A stretch of DNA of 64,000 nt, from NCBI GenBank assembly GCA_019634795.1, contig JAHCAR010000005.1, positions 62,001-126,000 on the forward strand. Direction: 5' to 3'. Shown in pieces: positions 22,717 to 33,915 of this stretch. Numbering within the stretch: position 1 is the first letter of the stretch; each line of letters opens with the position of its first letter. This stretch comes from Dokdonella sp. Lineage in GTDB: Bacteria; Pseudomonadota; Gammaproteobacteria; Xanthomonadales; Rhodanobacteraceae. A program made the translations under genes and the position numbers. The notes below the pieces were generated by a model. It saw nothing but the letters and a program-made list of their open reading frames with translations. It was not told the origin of the DNA and searched no databases.

Positions 22717-24012
22717 TCAACGCTCGAACAACGCTATTGATTCGACATGGGCGGTATGCGGAAACATGTCCATAACGCCGGCCCGTGTCAACGTAAATCC
22801 GTGACGCGTAACAAGCGTGCCGGCATCGCGGGCCAGCGATCCGGGGTGACAGGAAACGTAAACGACGCGGTCGGTTCCCTTGCGCGGCAGGTATTCGAGA
22901 ACCTCGGCCGCGCCGGAGCGCGGCGGATCCAGCAGCAGCTTGTCGTACCCGGCCCTGGCCCAGCTGCTTTGCGCATGGCTGATCGAGAGGTCCGCGGCAT
23001 GGAAATCCGCATTGGCTATGCCGTTTCTCGCGGCGTTCGCTGCGGCACGCTGGACCAGCCTGGCGTCGCCCTCGACACCGATGATCGAATCGACCCGGCG
23101 CGCGATCGGCAAGGTGAAATTGCCGAGGCCGCAATACAGATCAAGCACGCGGTCGTCGGTTCGCGCGTCGAGCAGTTCGAGGGCCCTGGCCACCATGCGC
23201 TGGTTCATGCCGGCGTTGACCTGGATGAAATCGAGCGGTTCGAAGGCGAGGTCGACATCGGCATCATGGATGCGGAAGTGCAGGTCGACGCGATCCGGCC
23301 ACAGCGCATGGACACTGTCAGGCCCCTTCGGTTGCAGCAGGATCGCAAGCTCATGGGCACGGCCGAACGCTTCGAGCTTGCCGAGATCGCCCTCGCTCAG
23401 CGGCGCAAGATGACGGAAAACCAGGGCCACGGTATCGTCACCGGCAGCGATCTCGATCTGCGCGATCTCGCGACGGGCGTCGAGCGACCCGATCAGTGCC
23501 GAAAGGGCCTCGATGCGCTGCCCGACTTCGGGCAACAAGGTGTGGCAGACCGCAAGGTCCGCGACGAAGCGCGGGTTGTCTTCGCGAAAACCGACCAGGG
23601 CCTTGCCCTTCTTGTCGACCCACTTGACCGACAGCCTGCCCTTGCGGCGGTAGCCCCAGGACTGGTCGGTCAGCGGCGCCAACCATTCGCCTGGCGAGAC
23701 CTTGCCGATGCGCTCGAAGTTCTCGGCGAGAACGCGCTGCTTGGCCTCGATCTGCCGCGGCGCCGACAAATGCTGGAGCGCGCAGCCACCGCACTGGCCG
23801 AAATGCGGGCAGTGCGGATCGACACGATCGGGCGATCGTGACAGCAACTCGACCACGCGTGCTTCGTCGTAGTGCCGATGCCGCCCCGCGTAGCGCACGA
23901 GCGCGCGCTCGCCAGGCAACGCACCGGCGACAAACAGGGCCTTGCCCTCGACGCGCGCCACGCCACGTCCGTCGTGGGTGAGGCTGTCAATCTCGACTTC
24001 GAAACTCTGCAT
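22717..24012 (-). CDS. rlmD: 23S rRNA (uracil-1939-C5)-methyltransferase
   Basis: This 431-residue SAM-dependent enzyme has an N-terminal TRAM domain (MQSFEVEIDSLTHDGRGVARVEGKALFV), an Fe-S cluster motif CPHFGQCGGC with a partner Cys before VCHTLL, the SAM site LDLYCGLGNFTLPIA and the catalytic VSCHPGSLARD. The start at 24012 is where the TRAM domain begins; the frame opens earlier without homologous-looking sequence. It is 105 bp upstream of nagZ. Confidence 0.95.
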   Translation of the reverse strand: MQSFEVEIDSLTHDGRGVARVEGKALFVAGALPGERALVRYAGRHRHYDEARVVELLSRSPDRVDPHCPHFGQCGGCALQHLSAPRQIEAKQRVLAENFERIGKVSPGEWLAPLTDQSWGYRRKGRLSVKWVDKKGKALVGFREDNPRFVADLAVCHTLLPEVGQRIEALSALIGSLDARREIAQIEIAAGDDTVALVFRHLAPLSEGDLGKLEAFGRAHELAILLQPKGPDSVHALWPDRVDLHFRIHDADVDLAFEPLDFIQVNAGMNQRMVARALELLDARTDDRVLDLYCGLGNFTLPIARRVDSIIGVEGDARLVQRAAANAARNGIANADFHAADLSISHAQSSWARAGYDKLLLDPPRSGAAEVLEYLPRKGTDRVVYVSCHPGSLARDAGTLVTRHGFTLTRAGVMDMFPHTAHVESIALFER

Positions 24013-24173
24013 GAACGAATCCGGACCGCGACGAGGGCGTGAACAAGGGCCGCGAATGGTAGCAGCGATTGGGCGAAGTCCGGGACGTGCCACGCCGTCG
24101 CCGCACATTTTGCGTTGACCCGGGCGCGCAATGTGTTGATGCTGAACCCGGTCCTGGAGAGGGAGTTCCACGT

Positions 24174-24869
24174 ATGAGCCGCGTGCTTGTCGCCGACGAC
24201 AATCCATTGAGCCTCGCATTCTTCCGCGATGCCATCGCCCTGGTCGGTCACGACGTCACAACGGCCGGCGACGGCGCCGAGGCGGTTGCGTTGGCCGCGA
24301 CACAACGATTCGAATTGATCCTTCTCGATACGCGCATGCCGCTGGTCGATGGGCCGGAGGCTCTACGCAGGATTCGCGCTGCACCTGGGCCTTCGCGCCA
24401 GACCACGGCACTGGCGACCAGTGCCGACGCGGGAATCAGCTGCAGCGCACTCGTCGCTGCCGGTTTCGAGGAGGTGTTGGTGAAGCCAATCGCGCTGGCC
24501 GTCGTGCACGGCTTGCTCGAGCGGTACCTGGGAGCAATAACCACATCCGGGACGCTGCTAGACGAAGCCATGGCCGCGCAGAAGACTGGTGGCGATGCGG
24601 GCATCATCGCCGCATTGCGGAAACTGCTGGCCGTCGAACTCGATGCATTGCCTGGCGAAGTGCGATTGTTCGAACGCGATGCCGATACCGTCGCGCTGCG
24701 TGATCGGCTGCATCGTCTCGAAGCCTCCGTCGGATTCTGTGGCGCTTCGGCACTGGCCCTGGCCATCGGCAGGCTTCGCGATAGCCTTGACCGCGATACA
24801 GCCTGGCCCGGAGCAGCGATTACGGACCTGCTGCAGGTCAGTGCGCAAACGCGGCTTGCCCTCGACTGA
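24174..24869 (+). CDS. Receiver-HPt signalling protein
   Basis: The 231-residue protein has a GGGAG ribosome-binding site before the ATG at 24174. The receiver domain (1-120) holds the acidic pocket ADDN, the phosphoacceptor Asp in LILLDTRMP and the Lys in VLVKPI. A C-terminal helical domain (about 130-231) contains LHRLEASVGFCGASAL, matching the HPt phosphotransfer His motif (HxLKGxxxxxGA). It has no DNA-binding output domain, so it is a phosphorelay intermediate. A cognate kinase is not in the window. Confidence 0.82.
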   Translation: MSRVLVADDNPLSLAFFRDAIALVGHDVTTAGDGAEAVALAATQRFELILLDTRMPLVDGPEALRRIRAAPGPSRQTTALATSADAGISCSALVAAGFEEVLVKPIALAVVHGLLERYLGAITTSGTLLDEAMAAQKTGGDAGIIAALRKLLAVELDALPGEVRLFERDADTVALRDRLHRLEASVGFCGASALALAIGRLRDSLDRDTAWPGAAITDLLQVSAQTRLALD

Positions 24870-25013
24870 TCGCCGCGAAAGGTCCCTTACCTGATCCATC
24901 CGCGAAGTGCGATCACCCTGGCCTGCCGGTCTTGCCCGGCACAGGTCGGCATCTTCCGCACGATCAATCCGGAGCCGACAAGCCGGTGTCGCGGAATCGG
25001 AGCGCCGCCGGGG

Positions 25014-25733
25014 CTAGCGGTCGGATCCCGCCGTCGGGGGCGCGCTCAATGTCCATGCATTCAACGATGCGCCGCCCAACTGGTGCTGCAGGAGAATGCG
25101 CATCAGCCGTCGCAATTCGGCGCAGTGTGTGGAACCCGGCATGACGTCCTCGTCAAGCGCGCGCAAGGCTGCGCCGCTGATCCGCAGGACACCGCTCTCA
25201 CCGCGCCAGATGCGCGGACCGGCATCGAGTACGTAGATGTATTCGGCATCGGCGTCCAGCTCCGCTCCGGATTCGCAATCCCGATCGAGCACGATGCCGT
25301 AGCCGAGCACGTCCATCAGATCACGCTCGAAGCGCCGCAGGGTCCAGCCTTCCGGCTCTCCATCAGCGAGCCGTTGCAGACACAGCAGATAGTGTTCGAA
25401 CAGGTCGCCGTGCGGGTCTCCGCGCGCGCACAGACGCAGCACGAGTTCATTGAGGTACATCGCCGAATAGAGACGCTCGCCACGCAGCGGCAGGGGGCCG
25501 GCGCTGGCCTCGGCCTGGGTCAGCGTCAGCAATTCGCCATTGCCGACCCAACCCAGAAACAGTGGTTGCAGCGGTTGCAGCAATCCACGCGGCAGCCGCG
25601 ATTTTTCGCGGCGCACGCCACGCGCGACGAGGCCGATGCAGCCATGATCGCGGGTCAGGCATTCGAGCAGCAGCGAAGTCTCGCGATAGGAGCGGGCGTG
25701 CAGGACCAGCGCGGGCTGGGCGTCGACGCGCAT
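25014..25733 (-). CDS. recO: DNA repair protein RecO
   Basis: This 239-residue RecFOR mediator loads RecA on SSB-coated gaps. The N-terminal OB fold (PALVLHARSYRETSLLLECLTRDHGCIGLVARGVRR) and central MYLNELVLRLCARGDPHGDLFEHYL helices fit RecO. It has no zinc-binding cysteines, as in other gammaproteobacteria. It is the last gene of the lepA-lepB-rnc-era-recO run, 12 bp after era. The converging gap 24870-25013 shows nothing clear. Confidence 0.93.
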   Translation of the reverse strand: MRVDAQPALVLHARSYRETSLLLECLTRDHGCIGLVARGVRREKSRLPRGLLQPLQPLFLGWVGNGELLTLTQAEASAGPLPLRGERLYSAMYLNELVLRLCARGDPHGDLFEHYLLCLQRLADGEPEGWTLRRFERDLMDVLGYGIVLDRDCESGAELDADAEYIYVLDAGPRIWRGESGVLRISGAALRALDEDVMPGSTHCAELRRLMRILLQHQLGGASLNAWTLSAPPTAGSDR

Positions 25734-25745
25734 GCTCCGGATCGA

Positions 25746-26645
25746 TCAGCCGGTGTAGCCGAACTGCTTCAGTGAAGCATCGTCGTCGGACCAGTTTTCG
25801 CGGACCTTGACCCAGAGCTCGAGGAAGACCTTGCCGCCGAACAGTTTCTCCATGCGTCGGCGCGCCTGGCTGCCGATCGCCTTGAGCTGGGCTCCCGAGG
25901 CGCCGATGACGATGCCCTTCTGCCCTTCCCGCTCGACCCAGATCGCCGCCGCGATTCGCGACAGGCCGCCGACCTGTTCGAAATGCTCGATCTCCACCGT
26001 GGTCGCGTACGGCAGCTCTTCGGACAGGCGCAGCATCAACTGCTCGCGGATCATTTCGGCGGCGAGGAAGCGCTCGCTGCGATCGGTCAGCTCATCCTCG
26101 GCGTAATTTGCCGGTGCTTCGGGCAACAGGCGCTCGAGGTCCGCCAGCAAGGCCTTGAGGCCCTTGCCGTGAGTCGCCTGGATGTAGTGCACGGCGTCGT
26201 AGCGCCGCGTTTCGGTGATCGCCGCGACGAAGGGCAGCAACTGCGCCTTTTCGCTTACCCGGTCGATCTTGTTGACCGCAAGCAGGCGCGGCACTTCGTG
26301 TCTCTCGATCAGCTCCCAGACCTGCTGGTCCTCTTCGGTCCAGCGCGGCGCGGCGATCACATGCACGATCAGGTCGGCCTCGTCGGGCACCTGGCGCGCG
26401 ACGCGATTCAGCTGGCGGTTGATCGCCCGCTTGCCACCGAGGTGCAGGCCTGGGGTATCGAGAAAGGCGATCTGCGCATTTTCGTGGGTCGCGATGCCGA
26501 GGATCCGGTGGCGGGTCGTCTGCGGCTTCGGCGAGACGATGCTGAGCTCGGTACCGATCAGGGCATTGAGCAGGGTCGACTTGCCGACATTCGGCCGGCC
26601 CATCAGGGCAACCTGGCCGAAGCGGTGACTGGATTGGGTGGACAT
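25746..26645 (-). CDS. era: Ras-like GTPase Era
   Basis: This 299-residue GTPase binds 16S rRNA and is needed for 30S maturation. G1 is GRPNVGKSTLL, G2 TTRH, G3 DTPGLH and G4 NKID; the C-terminal KH domain carries GQKGIVIGASGAQLKAIG. The start is the ATG at 26645, two bases from the rnc stop; earlier in-frame Met residues lie within rnc. Order rnc-era-recO is the classical operon. Confidence 0.96.
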   Translation of the reverse strand: MSTQSSHRFGQVALMGRPNVGKSTLLNALIGTELSIVSPKPQTTRHRILGIATHENAQIAFLDTPGLHLGGKRAINRQLNRVARQVPDEADLIVHVIAAPRWTEEDQQVWELIERHEVPRLLAVNKIDRVSEKAQLLPFVAAITETRRYDAVHYIQATHGKGLKALLADLERLLPEAPANYAEDELTDRSERFLAAEMIREQLMLRLSEELPYATTVEIEHFEQVGGLSRIAAAIWVEREGQKGIVIGASGAQLKAIGSQARRRMEKLFGGKVFLELWVKVRENWSDDDASLKQFGYTG

Positions 26646-26647
26646 GT

Positions 26648-27340
26648 TCAGGCCTTGCGCTTCTTCCTGCGCTCGGCAAGTGCCGCGCGCGCTTCGCCGA
26701 GTATGGCCTCGGCGGCCGATTGTTCCGCGGCGCGCCGGCTTCCGCCGCGACCCTGCGTCTTCAGGCCCAATGCTTCTATGCAACAGAGTACTTCGAAGAC
26801 CTTTTCGTGATCGTCGCCCTGTGTCGCAACCAGATCATAGGCCGGCAGGGCCAGCGCGTTGGCCTGCAACAGTTCCTGCAACGTTGTTTTCGGGTCCTTG
26901 GCCACCCTGCCTTCCGCGTCGAGCACCCGGCTGCCGAACAGTCGCCGCACCAGCGTCCGGCAGGTAGGCCAGTCCGAATCCAGATACACGGCCGCAATCA
27001 GGGCCTCGAAGGTATCCGCAAGAATCGACTCGCGACGATAGCCTCCGGTCTTCAGCTCCCCGGGACCGAGCACCAGGCTTTCGCCGAGTTCTTCTTCGCG
27101 AGCCAGCTCGGCCAATGCGGATCCGTTGACCAGGGCGGCGCGCAGCCGCGTCATGTCGCCTTCGCTGGCACGCGGATATTGCTCGTAGACAAATTCGGCG
27201 ACGATCAGGTTGAGCAGCGCGTCGCCGAGGAACTCCAACCGTTCGTTGTTGCGTCGACCGGCACTGCGATGCGTCAGCGCCTGCTCGAGCAATGAGGCAT
27301 CCGAGAACGAATGCCCGAGGGCGGCCGTGCGACTAGTCAT
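26648..27340 (-). CDS. rnc: Ribonuclease III
   Basis: This 230-residue double-strand RNA endonuclease processes rRNA. Catalytic signature NERLEFLGDALL (about 38-49), a second acidic site ADTFEALIAAVYLD and a C-terminal dsRBD (PKTTLQELLQANAL...GRGGSRRAAEQSAAEAIL) are visible. Its ATG overlaps the end of the DUF4845 gene by 8 bp, implying coupling. Confidence 0.95.
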   Translation of the reverse strand: MTSRTAALGHSFSDASLLEQALTHRSAGRRNNERLEFLGDALLNLIVAEFVYEQYPRASEGDMTRLRAALVNGSALAELAREEELGESLVLGPGELKTGGYRRESILADTFEALIAAVYLDSDWPTCRTLVRRLFGSRVLDAEGRVAKDPKTTLQELLQANALALPAYDLVATQGDDHEKVFEVLCCIEALGLKTQGRGGSRRAAEQSAAEAILGEARAALAERRKKRKA

Positions 27341-27719
27341 CGGCACCGGACAGATTGACCGACTTGTCGAAGGTGCCAAGGATCTCGAGATTGTGGATGA
27401 ACGGCACGCGACGCTCGTAGCGGATGCGCAGCGTCTGCGCATTGCCCTGGCGGATCACCTGGATGCCTTCAGGCGGAATGGCATCGTCCTCAATGTATTG
27501 GGCATTGAACTTGAACAGCAACGAACGGCGCACCTGCTCGGGCGACATGTTGGCCGCACCGGGTTCGGCTCGGACCTGCTCCATGGACTTGACCACACCC
27601 ATGTACTCGATATACATCGGTACAAGACGCATGGCGAGATAGGCAAAGAAGCCCAATACGGCCAACAGCATCACGAATCCGATTAGTGTGATGCCGCGAG
27701 AACGATTACGAATGGACAT
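27333..27719 (-). CDS. DUF4845 membrane protein
   Basis: This 128-residue protein has one N-terminal transmembrane helix (about 10-32, GITLIGFVMLLAVLGFFAYLA) and a small periplasmic alpha/beta domain, resembling a type IV pilin N-terminus without a prepilin cleavage site. DUF4845 genes sit between lepB and rnc in many beta- and gammaproteobacteria. Function is unknown; the position suggests a link to protein export or signal peptidase. Confidence 0.88.
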   Translation of the reverse strand: MSIRNRSRGITLIGFVMLLAVLGFFAYLAMRLVPMYIEYMGVVKSMEQVRAEPGAANMSPEQVRRSLLFKFNAQYIEDDAIPPEGIQVIRQGNAQTLRIRYERRVPFIHNLEILGTFDKSVNLSGADD

Positions 27720-27734
27720 GCTGATACTCCCAGT

Positions 27735-28631
27735 CTATTTGATGACGGTGCCGATACGCCGGTAGTCGATGCTGTCGTCCCAGTTCATCCATATCACGAT
27801 TGCCCGGCCGACAAGGTTGTCCTCCGGCACAAAACCCCAATAGCGACTATCCGCGCTACTGTCGCGATTGTCACCCATGACGAAGTAACTGGCCGGCGGA
27901 ACGCGCCAAGTACCTTCCCGGCCCGAATTCTGCGGAAGCACCATCATCCGGTGCGTGGTGCCCGACAGGTCCTCGTCCTTGACCTGCGCATCGGCCAGGC
28001 TTCGTCCCGATTCGGCCGGGCCAATGTAGGGGCCGACGTAGGTCTGCGGAACCTGCACGCCGTTGACGTAGATGACCTTGTCGCGATAGGTGATTTCGTC
28101 GCCGGGAAGGCCGACGACGCGCTTGATGTAATCCTGCTTTGGCACGGGAATCAGCGGCTCGTAGCAGGGATTCCCGCTGCGCACGTCCTTGCCGTCGCGC
28201 TCGCACAGATAACCGGGATAGCGGAACACGATGACGTCTCCACGCTTCGGTTCGCCGATTTCGAGAAAACGAGTGTTCAGCACCGGAAGGCGCAGCCCGT
28301 AGGCGAACTTGTTGACCAGGATGAAATCGCCGACCAGCAGGGTCGGCATCATCGAGCCGGAGGGAATCTTGAACGGTTCGGCAATGAAAGAGCGGAAAAT
28401 CAGGATCAGGACCAGCACCGGGAAAAACGAGCGCGCGTATTCGGTGATCACCGGCTCGCGCATCGCCTCCTGCATGCGCGCCTTCCTTTCCGCCTCGGAC
28501 AATGCGGTGATGTCGTCGATGCTTTCGGCACGGCGACGCCGTGCGGGCGCGAAGGCCAGCTTGTCGATGAGCCAGATTACCCCGGTCAGCGCACTCAGCA
28601 CCACCAACAGCAAGGCCAGGTCGAAATTCAT
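27735..28631 (-). CDS. lepB: Signal peptidase I
   Basis: This 298-residue inner-membrane serine protease has two N-terminal TM helices (1-25 and about 68-85). The catalytic Ser is in KIPSGSMMPTLL and the catalytic Lys in DYIKRVVGLPGDEI; the conserved box MGDNRDSSADSRYWGFV follows. It would cleave the Sec signal peptides predicted for the pilin, MucB, MucD and other proteins here. It lies 36 bp after lepA. Confidence 0.96.
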   Translation of the reverse strand: MNFDLALLLVVLSALTGVIWLIDKLAFAPARRRRAESIDDITALSEAERKARMQEAMREPVITEYARSFFPVLVLILIFRSFIAEPFKIPSGSMMPTLLVGDFILVNKFAYGLRLPVLNTRFLEIGEPKRGDVIVFRYPGYLCERDGKDVRSGNPCYEPLIPVPKQDYIKRVVGLPGDEITYRDKVIYVNGVQVPQTYVGPYIGPAESGRSLADAQVKDEDLSGTTHRMMVLPQNSGREGTWRVPPASYFVMGDNRDSSADSRYWGFVPEDNLVGRAIVIWMNWDDSIDYRRIGTVIK

Positions 28632-28667
28632 TCAATCTCCTCGAACGTTTGCCGGAAGCGGCAGCTG

Positions 28668-30461
<1,794 letters not shown>

Positions 30462-30593
30462 CGGGTCTGCCGTAAAGCACCGTCCAGATGGGCGGCACAA
30501 AGGCGGCGATTATCGCAGAAAGCGGCTGCTTTGGCTGCGCTGCAACATCGGCGACCACCTTCGCCAGGGTCCTGCGCCCGGCTTGCCCAGAAT

Positions 30594-30625
30594 GGATCGA
30601 CGCGGGCCGGGACCCGCGTCGATCC
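30594..30625 (-). terminator. Strong hairpin between mucD and lepA
   Basis: GGATCGACGCGGG and CCCGCGTCGATCC form a perfect 13-bp stem with a 6-base loop, 23 bases past the mucD stop. There is no T-run on either strand, so it may be a weak terminator, an mRNA 3' stabiliser or a processing site separating the stress operon from lepA. Confidence 0.5.
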
Positions 30626-30647
30626 GGTTGCCGGCCGGCAGACGGCC

Positions 30648-32081
30648 CTATTCGTCGTCGGATTTCGGCACGGTCAGGGCCACAAACGACGTGGTGTCGT
30701 TGCGGCGGATCAGCAGCATGACAGACTCATCGGGCTTCAGATCCTTGACCGCCGCGTTGAAATCGTTCGCCGACTTGACCGACTTGCGGCCGATCATCAG
30801 AACCACGTCACCGGGCTGCAGTGCGGCACGGCGGGCCGCGCCACCGGCGATGCGCGTGATCACGACGCCCTCGTCCTTCAGGCCAAGCTGTTGGCGCTGC
30901 TCCGAGGTCAGGTCGTCGACGACGATGCCGAGCTTGTTGGCGGGCGCCGCGCGCGGCGCCGCGCTGGCGACCGTGCTCGCGTCCTGCGGCAGCTCGCCGA
31001 CGACGACCGGCAGCTTCATGGTCTTGCCGTTGCGGAAGATCTCCAGTTCGGATTTGGTTCCCGGAGGCGTCAGGCCGACCATCGGCGGCAGGTCGGATGA
31101 ACTGACCACTTCGCTGCCATCGAAGCCGAGGATGACGTCGCCCACCTTGACCCCGGCCTTCTCTGCCGCGCCGCCAGGGGAAACGTTGTTGACCAGCGCG
31201 CCGCCGCTGCGCGGCAGGCCGAGGGCCTTGGCCGAGGCGCGATCGACATTCTGGATCTGCACGCCGATCATGCCGCGCGAAACGTGGCCCTTCTCCTTGA
31301 GCTGGCCGACCGTATTCATGGCGACCGAGATCGGTATGGCGAACGAAACGCCCATGTAACCGCCGGTGTTGGAGAAGATCTGGGAATTGATGCCGACCAC
31401 CTGGCCATCGAGATTGAACAGGGGGCCGCCCGAATTGCCGGGATTGATCGGCACATCGGTCTGGATGAACGGAACATATTGCTGACTGCGATCGTAACCG
31501 CGACCGACCGCGCTGACGATGCCATGGGTCACCGTGTGATCCATGCCGAACGGCGAACCGACGGCGACCACCCACTGTCCGGGCTTGAGCAGGGTCGAAT
31601 CGCCGATGCTGACGACCGGAAGATTCTTCGCGTCGATCTTGAGCAGGGCGATATCGGTCTGCTCATCGGTGCCGATGACCTTGGCATCGAATTCGCGGCG
31701 ATCGGAAAGGCGAACGGTGACCTGATCGGCCTCACCGACGACATGATTGTTGGTCAGCACGTAGCCGTCCGACGAGATGATGAAACCCGAACCGGCCGAA
31801 CGGCGCTCTCCTCCGGGTTGCCCGCCGCGCGGGATGGGACCGAAGAAGCGGCGGAAGATCTCCGGGATATCCTGCTGGCCGTCCGCGTCCGGACCGAGGT
31901 CCTGCGCGATCGCCGTCGGCGTGACGGTCGCCTGGACATTGACGATGGCCGGCGCGTTCTTCTCGACCAGGCTCACGAAATCGGGCAATTCCGCGGCGTG
32001 AAGATTCGCGGCGAGGGCCAGGAGGAAGACCCATGCCATGGAGAAAAGGCCGGCATTGCGCCGGCTCGATACGTTCGTCAT
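30648..32081 (-). CDS. mucD: Periplasmic serine protease, DegP/MucD (HtrA) family
   Basis: The 477-residue protein has a signal peptide (about 1-30, FSMAWVFLLALAANLHAA). The trypsin-like domain has the triad His in LTNNHVVG, Asp in TDIALLKID and Ser in GNSGGPLF. Two PDZ domains follow (about 280-370 and 395-475). It degrades or refolds misfolded envelope proteins and dampens sigma-E signalling. The start at 32081 has GAGGA upstream. It is last in the rpoE-mucA-mucB-mucD order but has its own candidate sigma-E promoter at 32158-32186. Confidence 0.95.
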   Translation of the reverse strand: MTNVSSRRNAGLFSMAWVFLLALAANLHAAELPDFVSLVEKNAPAIVNVQATVTPTAIAQDLGPDADGQQDIPEIFRRFFGPIPRGGQPGGERRSAGSGFIISSDGYVLTNNHVVGEADQVTVRLSDRREFDAKVIGTDEQTDIALLKIDAKNLPVVSIGDSTLLKPGQWVVAVGSPFGMDHTVTHGIVSAVGRGYDRSQQYVPFIQTDVPINPGNSGGPLFNLDGQVVGINSQIFSNTGGYMGVSFAIPISVAMNTVGQLKEKGHVSRGMIGVQIQNVDRASAKALGLPRSGGALVNNVSPGGAAEKAGVKVGDVILGFDGSEVVSSSDLPPMVGLTPPGTKSELEIFRNGKTMKLPVVVGELPQDASTVASAAPRAAPANKLGIVVDDLTSEQRQQLGLKDEGVVITRIAGGAARRAALQPGDVVLMIGRKSVKSANDFNAAVKDLKPDESVMLLIRRNDTTSFVALTVPKSDDE

Positions 32082-32157
32082 CTTGATTTTTCCTCGACTG
32101 CTGATGCGTGAAAATCCGTTGCGCTGGATCGCAGCAGCGCTGCGTCCACGATGCCGT

Positions 32158-32186
32158 TTGGAGCGGCGGCGATGTTCCAAAGTTCC
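32158..32186 (-). promoter_or_regulatory. Candidate sigma-E (AlgU/RpoE) promoter of mucD
   Basis: The minus strand reads GGAACTT (32186-32180), a perfect sigma-E -35, then 17 bases, then TCCAA (32162-32158), one mismatch from TCTRA. It lies in the 121-bp gap between mucB and mucD, so the protease gene can be transcribed by the sigma factor encoded upstream. Confidence 0.55.
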
Positions 32187-32202
32187 CGCGGCCGACGGTG
32201 AC

Positions 32203-33243
32203 TCATGGCACGTCCGTCGGCGCCTGGTGAGTCTCCGCTGCATCTTTCACGGAGCGGCCGATCGATCTTGCAATTGTGCTGACCGTGAGCACGGGAACGT
32301 CGCCGAGCACGGTGAACCTCCATTCGCCATCGACCGTCGTGTAGACATTGAGCGTGCCGCGACCGGCGACCGTGGTCTTTTCCTCGTCCTTGGCGTCGCG
32401 CGGCTCGACATAGATCGAGACGTTGGCGAGGCCGTCCGAATAGACCAGATGCTCGGTACCGGCGACACCATTGCGCGGTCTGCGTGCCGAGCTCAGGCTG
32501 AATCCCGGGGGTGGCTCCGTCACGCTCCAGAGCGGAGCGCCGCGCAGTTCGAGTTCGTCCGGCGGCGCCGCCGTGGTTGCCAGCAGTTCACTCTGGCGCG
32601 GGACCAGATCGGTATCGCTCGGCAGTTTCCCGAGCTCGAGCGATACGAACATGAATTGCTCCAGCGGTCGGCGTTCGCTATCGGTGACCATCGAACGCAG
32701 CAGGAAGCGGGTCGAATGATCGAGCCAGAGGCGGTAGCCGTAACGGAACCGGTCACGCGGCAGGACATCGATGACGTCGGCCTCGTAGCCGGCGACGCGG
32801 TCCTTGCCGGCGATGCGGACTTCGTAGTGCTGGCCGATCTGGCGGTTGCCTGCCTCCGGAACCAACGGCAGCAGTCCGCGTCCCGAACTGCTCGTATAGA
32901 CCGTGGCCGAGCCATCGGCCTGGATGCAGGTGACATTGGCGCCGCTACGGATGACCTCGCTGCGCGGACCGTTCAGGCTGACCAGGCGCTCGCGCTCGAT
33001 GCCCCCGCCGGCATGAAACACGCGCAAGGTGTCGACCCGTCCGGCGTGCTGGTAGACGAAGGAGCCCTGGTAATCGAGGGAGCGGATGGCCGTGGCCATC
33101 TGCTGGAGGAGTTCGTGGCTGTCGCTGGACTGCGCGTGCACGCCCTGGCCAACACCAAAGACCAGGCCGAAGACGATCCATGCGCCGAACAGTCTGATGA
33201 ATCCCGGATGGCGGCCCACCGGTTCCGACGAATGGTCTTGCAT
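32203..33243 (-). CDS. mucB: Sigma-E regulatory protein MucB/RseB
   Basis: The 346-residue periplasmic protein has a signal peptide (about 20-38, ending VHAQSS). The lipoprotein-like large domain begins LLQQMATAIRSLDYQGSFVYQH, the family hallmark, and the C-terminal MucB/RseB domain contains FSLSSARRP and LVYSDGLANVSIYVE. It protects MucA from site-1 cleavage and senses envelope lipid or LPS signals. It starts 6 bp after mucA. Confidence 0.92.
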   Translation of the reverse strand: MQDHSSEPVGRHPGFIRLFGAWIVFGLVFGVGQGVHAQSSDSHELLQQMATAIRSLDYQGSFVYQHAGRVDTLRVFHAGGGIERERLVSLNGPRSEVIRSGANVTCIQADGSATVYTSSSGRGLLPLVPEAGNRQIGQHYEVRIAGKDRVAGYEADVIDVLPRDRFRYGYRLWLDHSTRFLLRSMVTDSERRPLEQFMFVSLELGKLPSDTDLVPRQSELLATTAAPPDELELRGAPLWSVTEPPPGFSLSSARRPRNGVAGTEHLVYSDGLANVSIYVEPRDAKDEEKTTVAGRGTLNVYTTVDGEWRFTVLGDVPVLTVSTIARSIGRSVKDAAETHQAPTDVP

Positions 33244-33249
33244 TGGACC

Positions 33250-33915
33250 TCAGCGTTTCTCCGGATTCCCCTGCGCAGCCGCTTCGGCGGCAGCCTGCTG
33301 CTGGGTCGGCACGATCAGGAGCACATAGGGCATGAGCCCGGACTGGCCCGCATTGCCGGCCGCATCGTAGTGGCGAATCAGGTAGGACTGCAGGCGCGGA
33401 TCCATCGGGGTGCCGGGAGAGGCGAATCCTTCGCTGCTGACCGAGGCCGGTTGGACATCGATGGCCGGCGATACCATTGGCGCGCGGAACTCGCCCGACC
33501 TGATCGCGCTGGAAACTACCGGAGCGCTTGCGCTCGGGGTCGTGCTCGCAGGAACGGCCGCCAGCGGTTGCTCGACGGAATCGTTGCCAGGTTCCCGGGG
33601 ACCGCTGAACATCAGCGCGAACACCGCCACCGAGGCCGCGATCGCTCCGCCGGATACCCATTGCAGAACGCGTCCATTGCGCGACGGGCGCTGCGGCGGT
33701 TCATCTGCGAGCCGCGCCAGTACTGCATCCGCGAAGTCCGTCGGCAATGCCATCAGATCCTGGCGTCGAAGCACCTGTCGGCACACGTGGTAGCTCGACC
33801 ACTGTTGCAGAAGCGCGCGGTCATGGGCGACCCGCCGCAGGAGAAACGCGGTTTCGTCTTTGGGCAACTCGCCATCCATGAGGGCGGAAAGCTGTTCCCG
33901 GATCTGCTGGCTCAT
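33250..33915 (-). CDS. mucA: Anti-sigma-E factor MucA/RseA
   Basis: This 221-residue single-pass protein has the N-terminal sigma-binding domain MSQQIREQLSALMDGELPKDE...WSSYHVCRQVLR, a TM helix at about 85-103 (VSGGAIAASVAVFALMF) and a periplasmic Ser/Pro/Ala-rich tail for MucB binding and DegS-type cleavage. The start at 33915 overlaps the rpoE stop as ATGA. It holds RpoE at the membrane until envelope stress. Confidence 0.92.
   Translation of the reverse strand: MSQQIREQLSALMDGELPKDETAFLLRRVAHDRALLQQWSSYHVCRQVLRRQDLMALPTDFADAVLARLADEPPQRPSRNGRVLQWVSGGAIAASVAVFALMFSGPREPGNDSVEQPLAAVPASTTPSASAPVVSSAIRSGEFRAPMVSPAIDVQPASVSSEGFASPGTPMDPRLQSYLIRHYDAAGNAGQSGLMPYVLLIVPTQQQAAAEAAAQGNPEKR

Noticed and set aside
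30594-30625. The 13-bp hairpin as a certain rho-independent terminator
   Set aside because: There is no T tract on either side, so I list it only as a hairpin with possible termination or processing roles.
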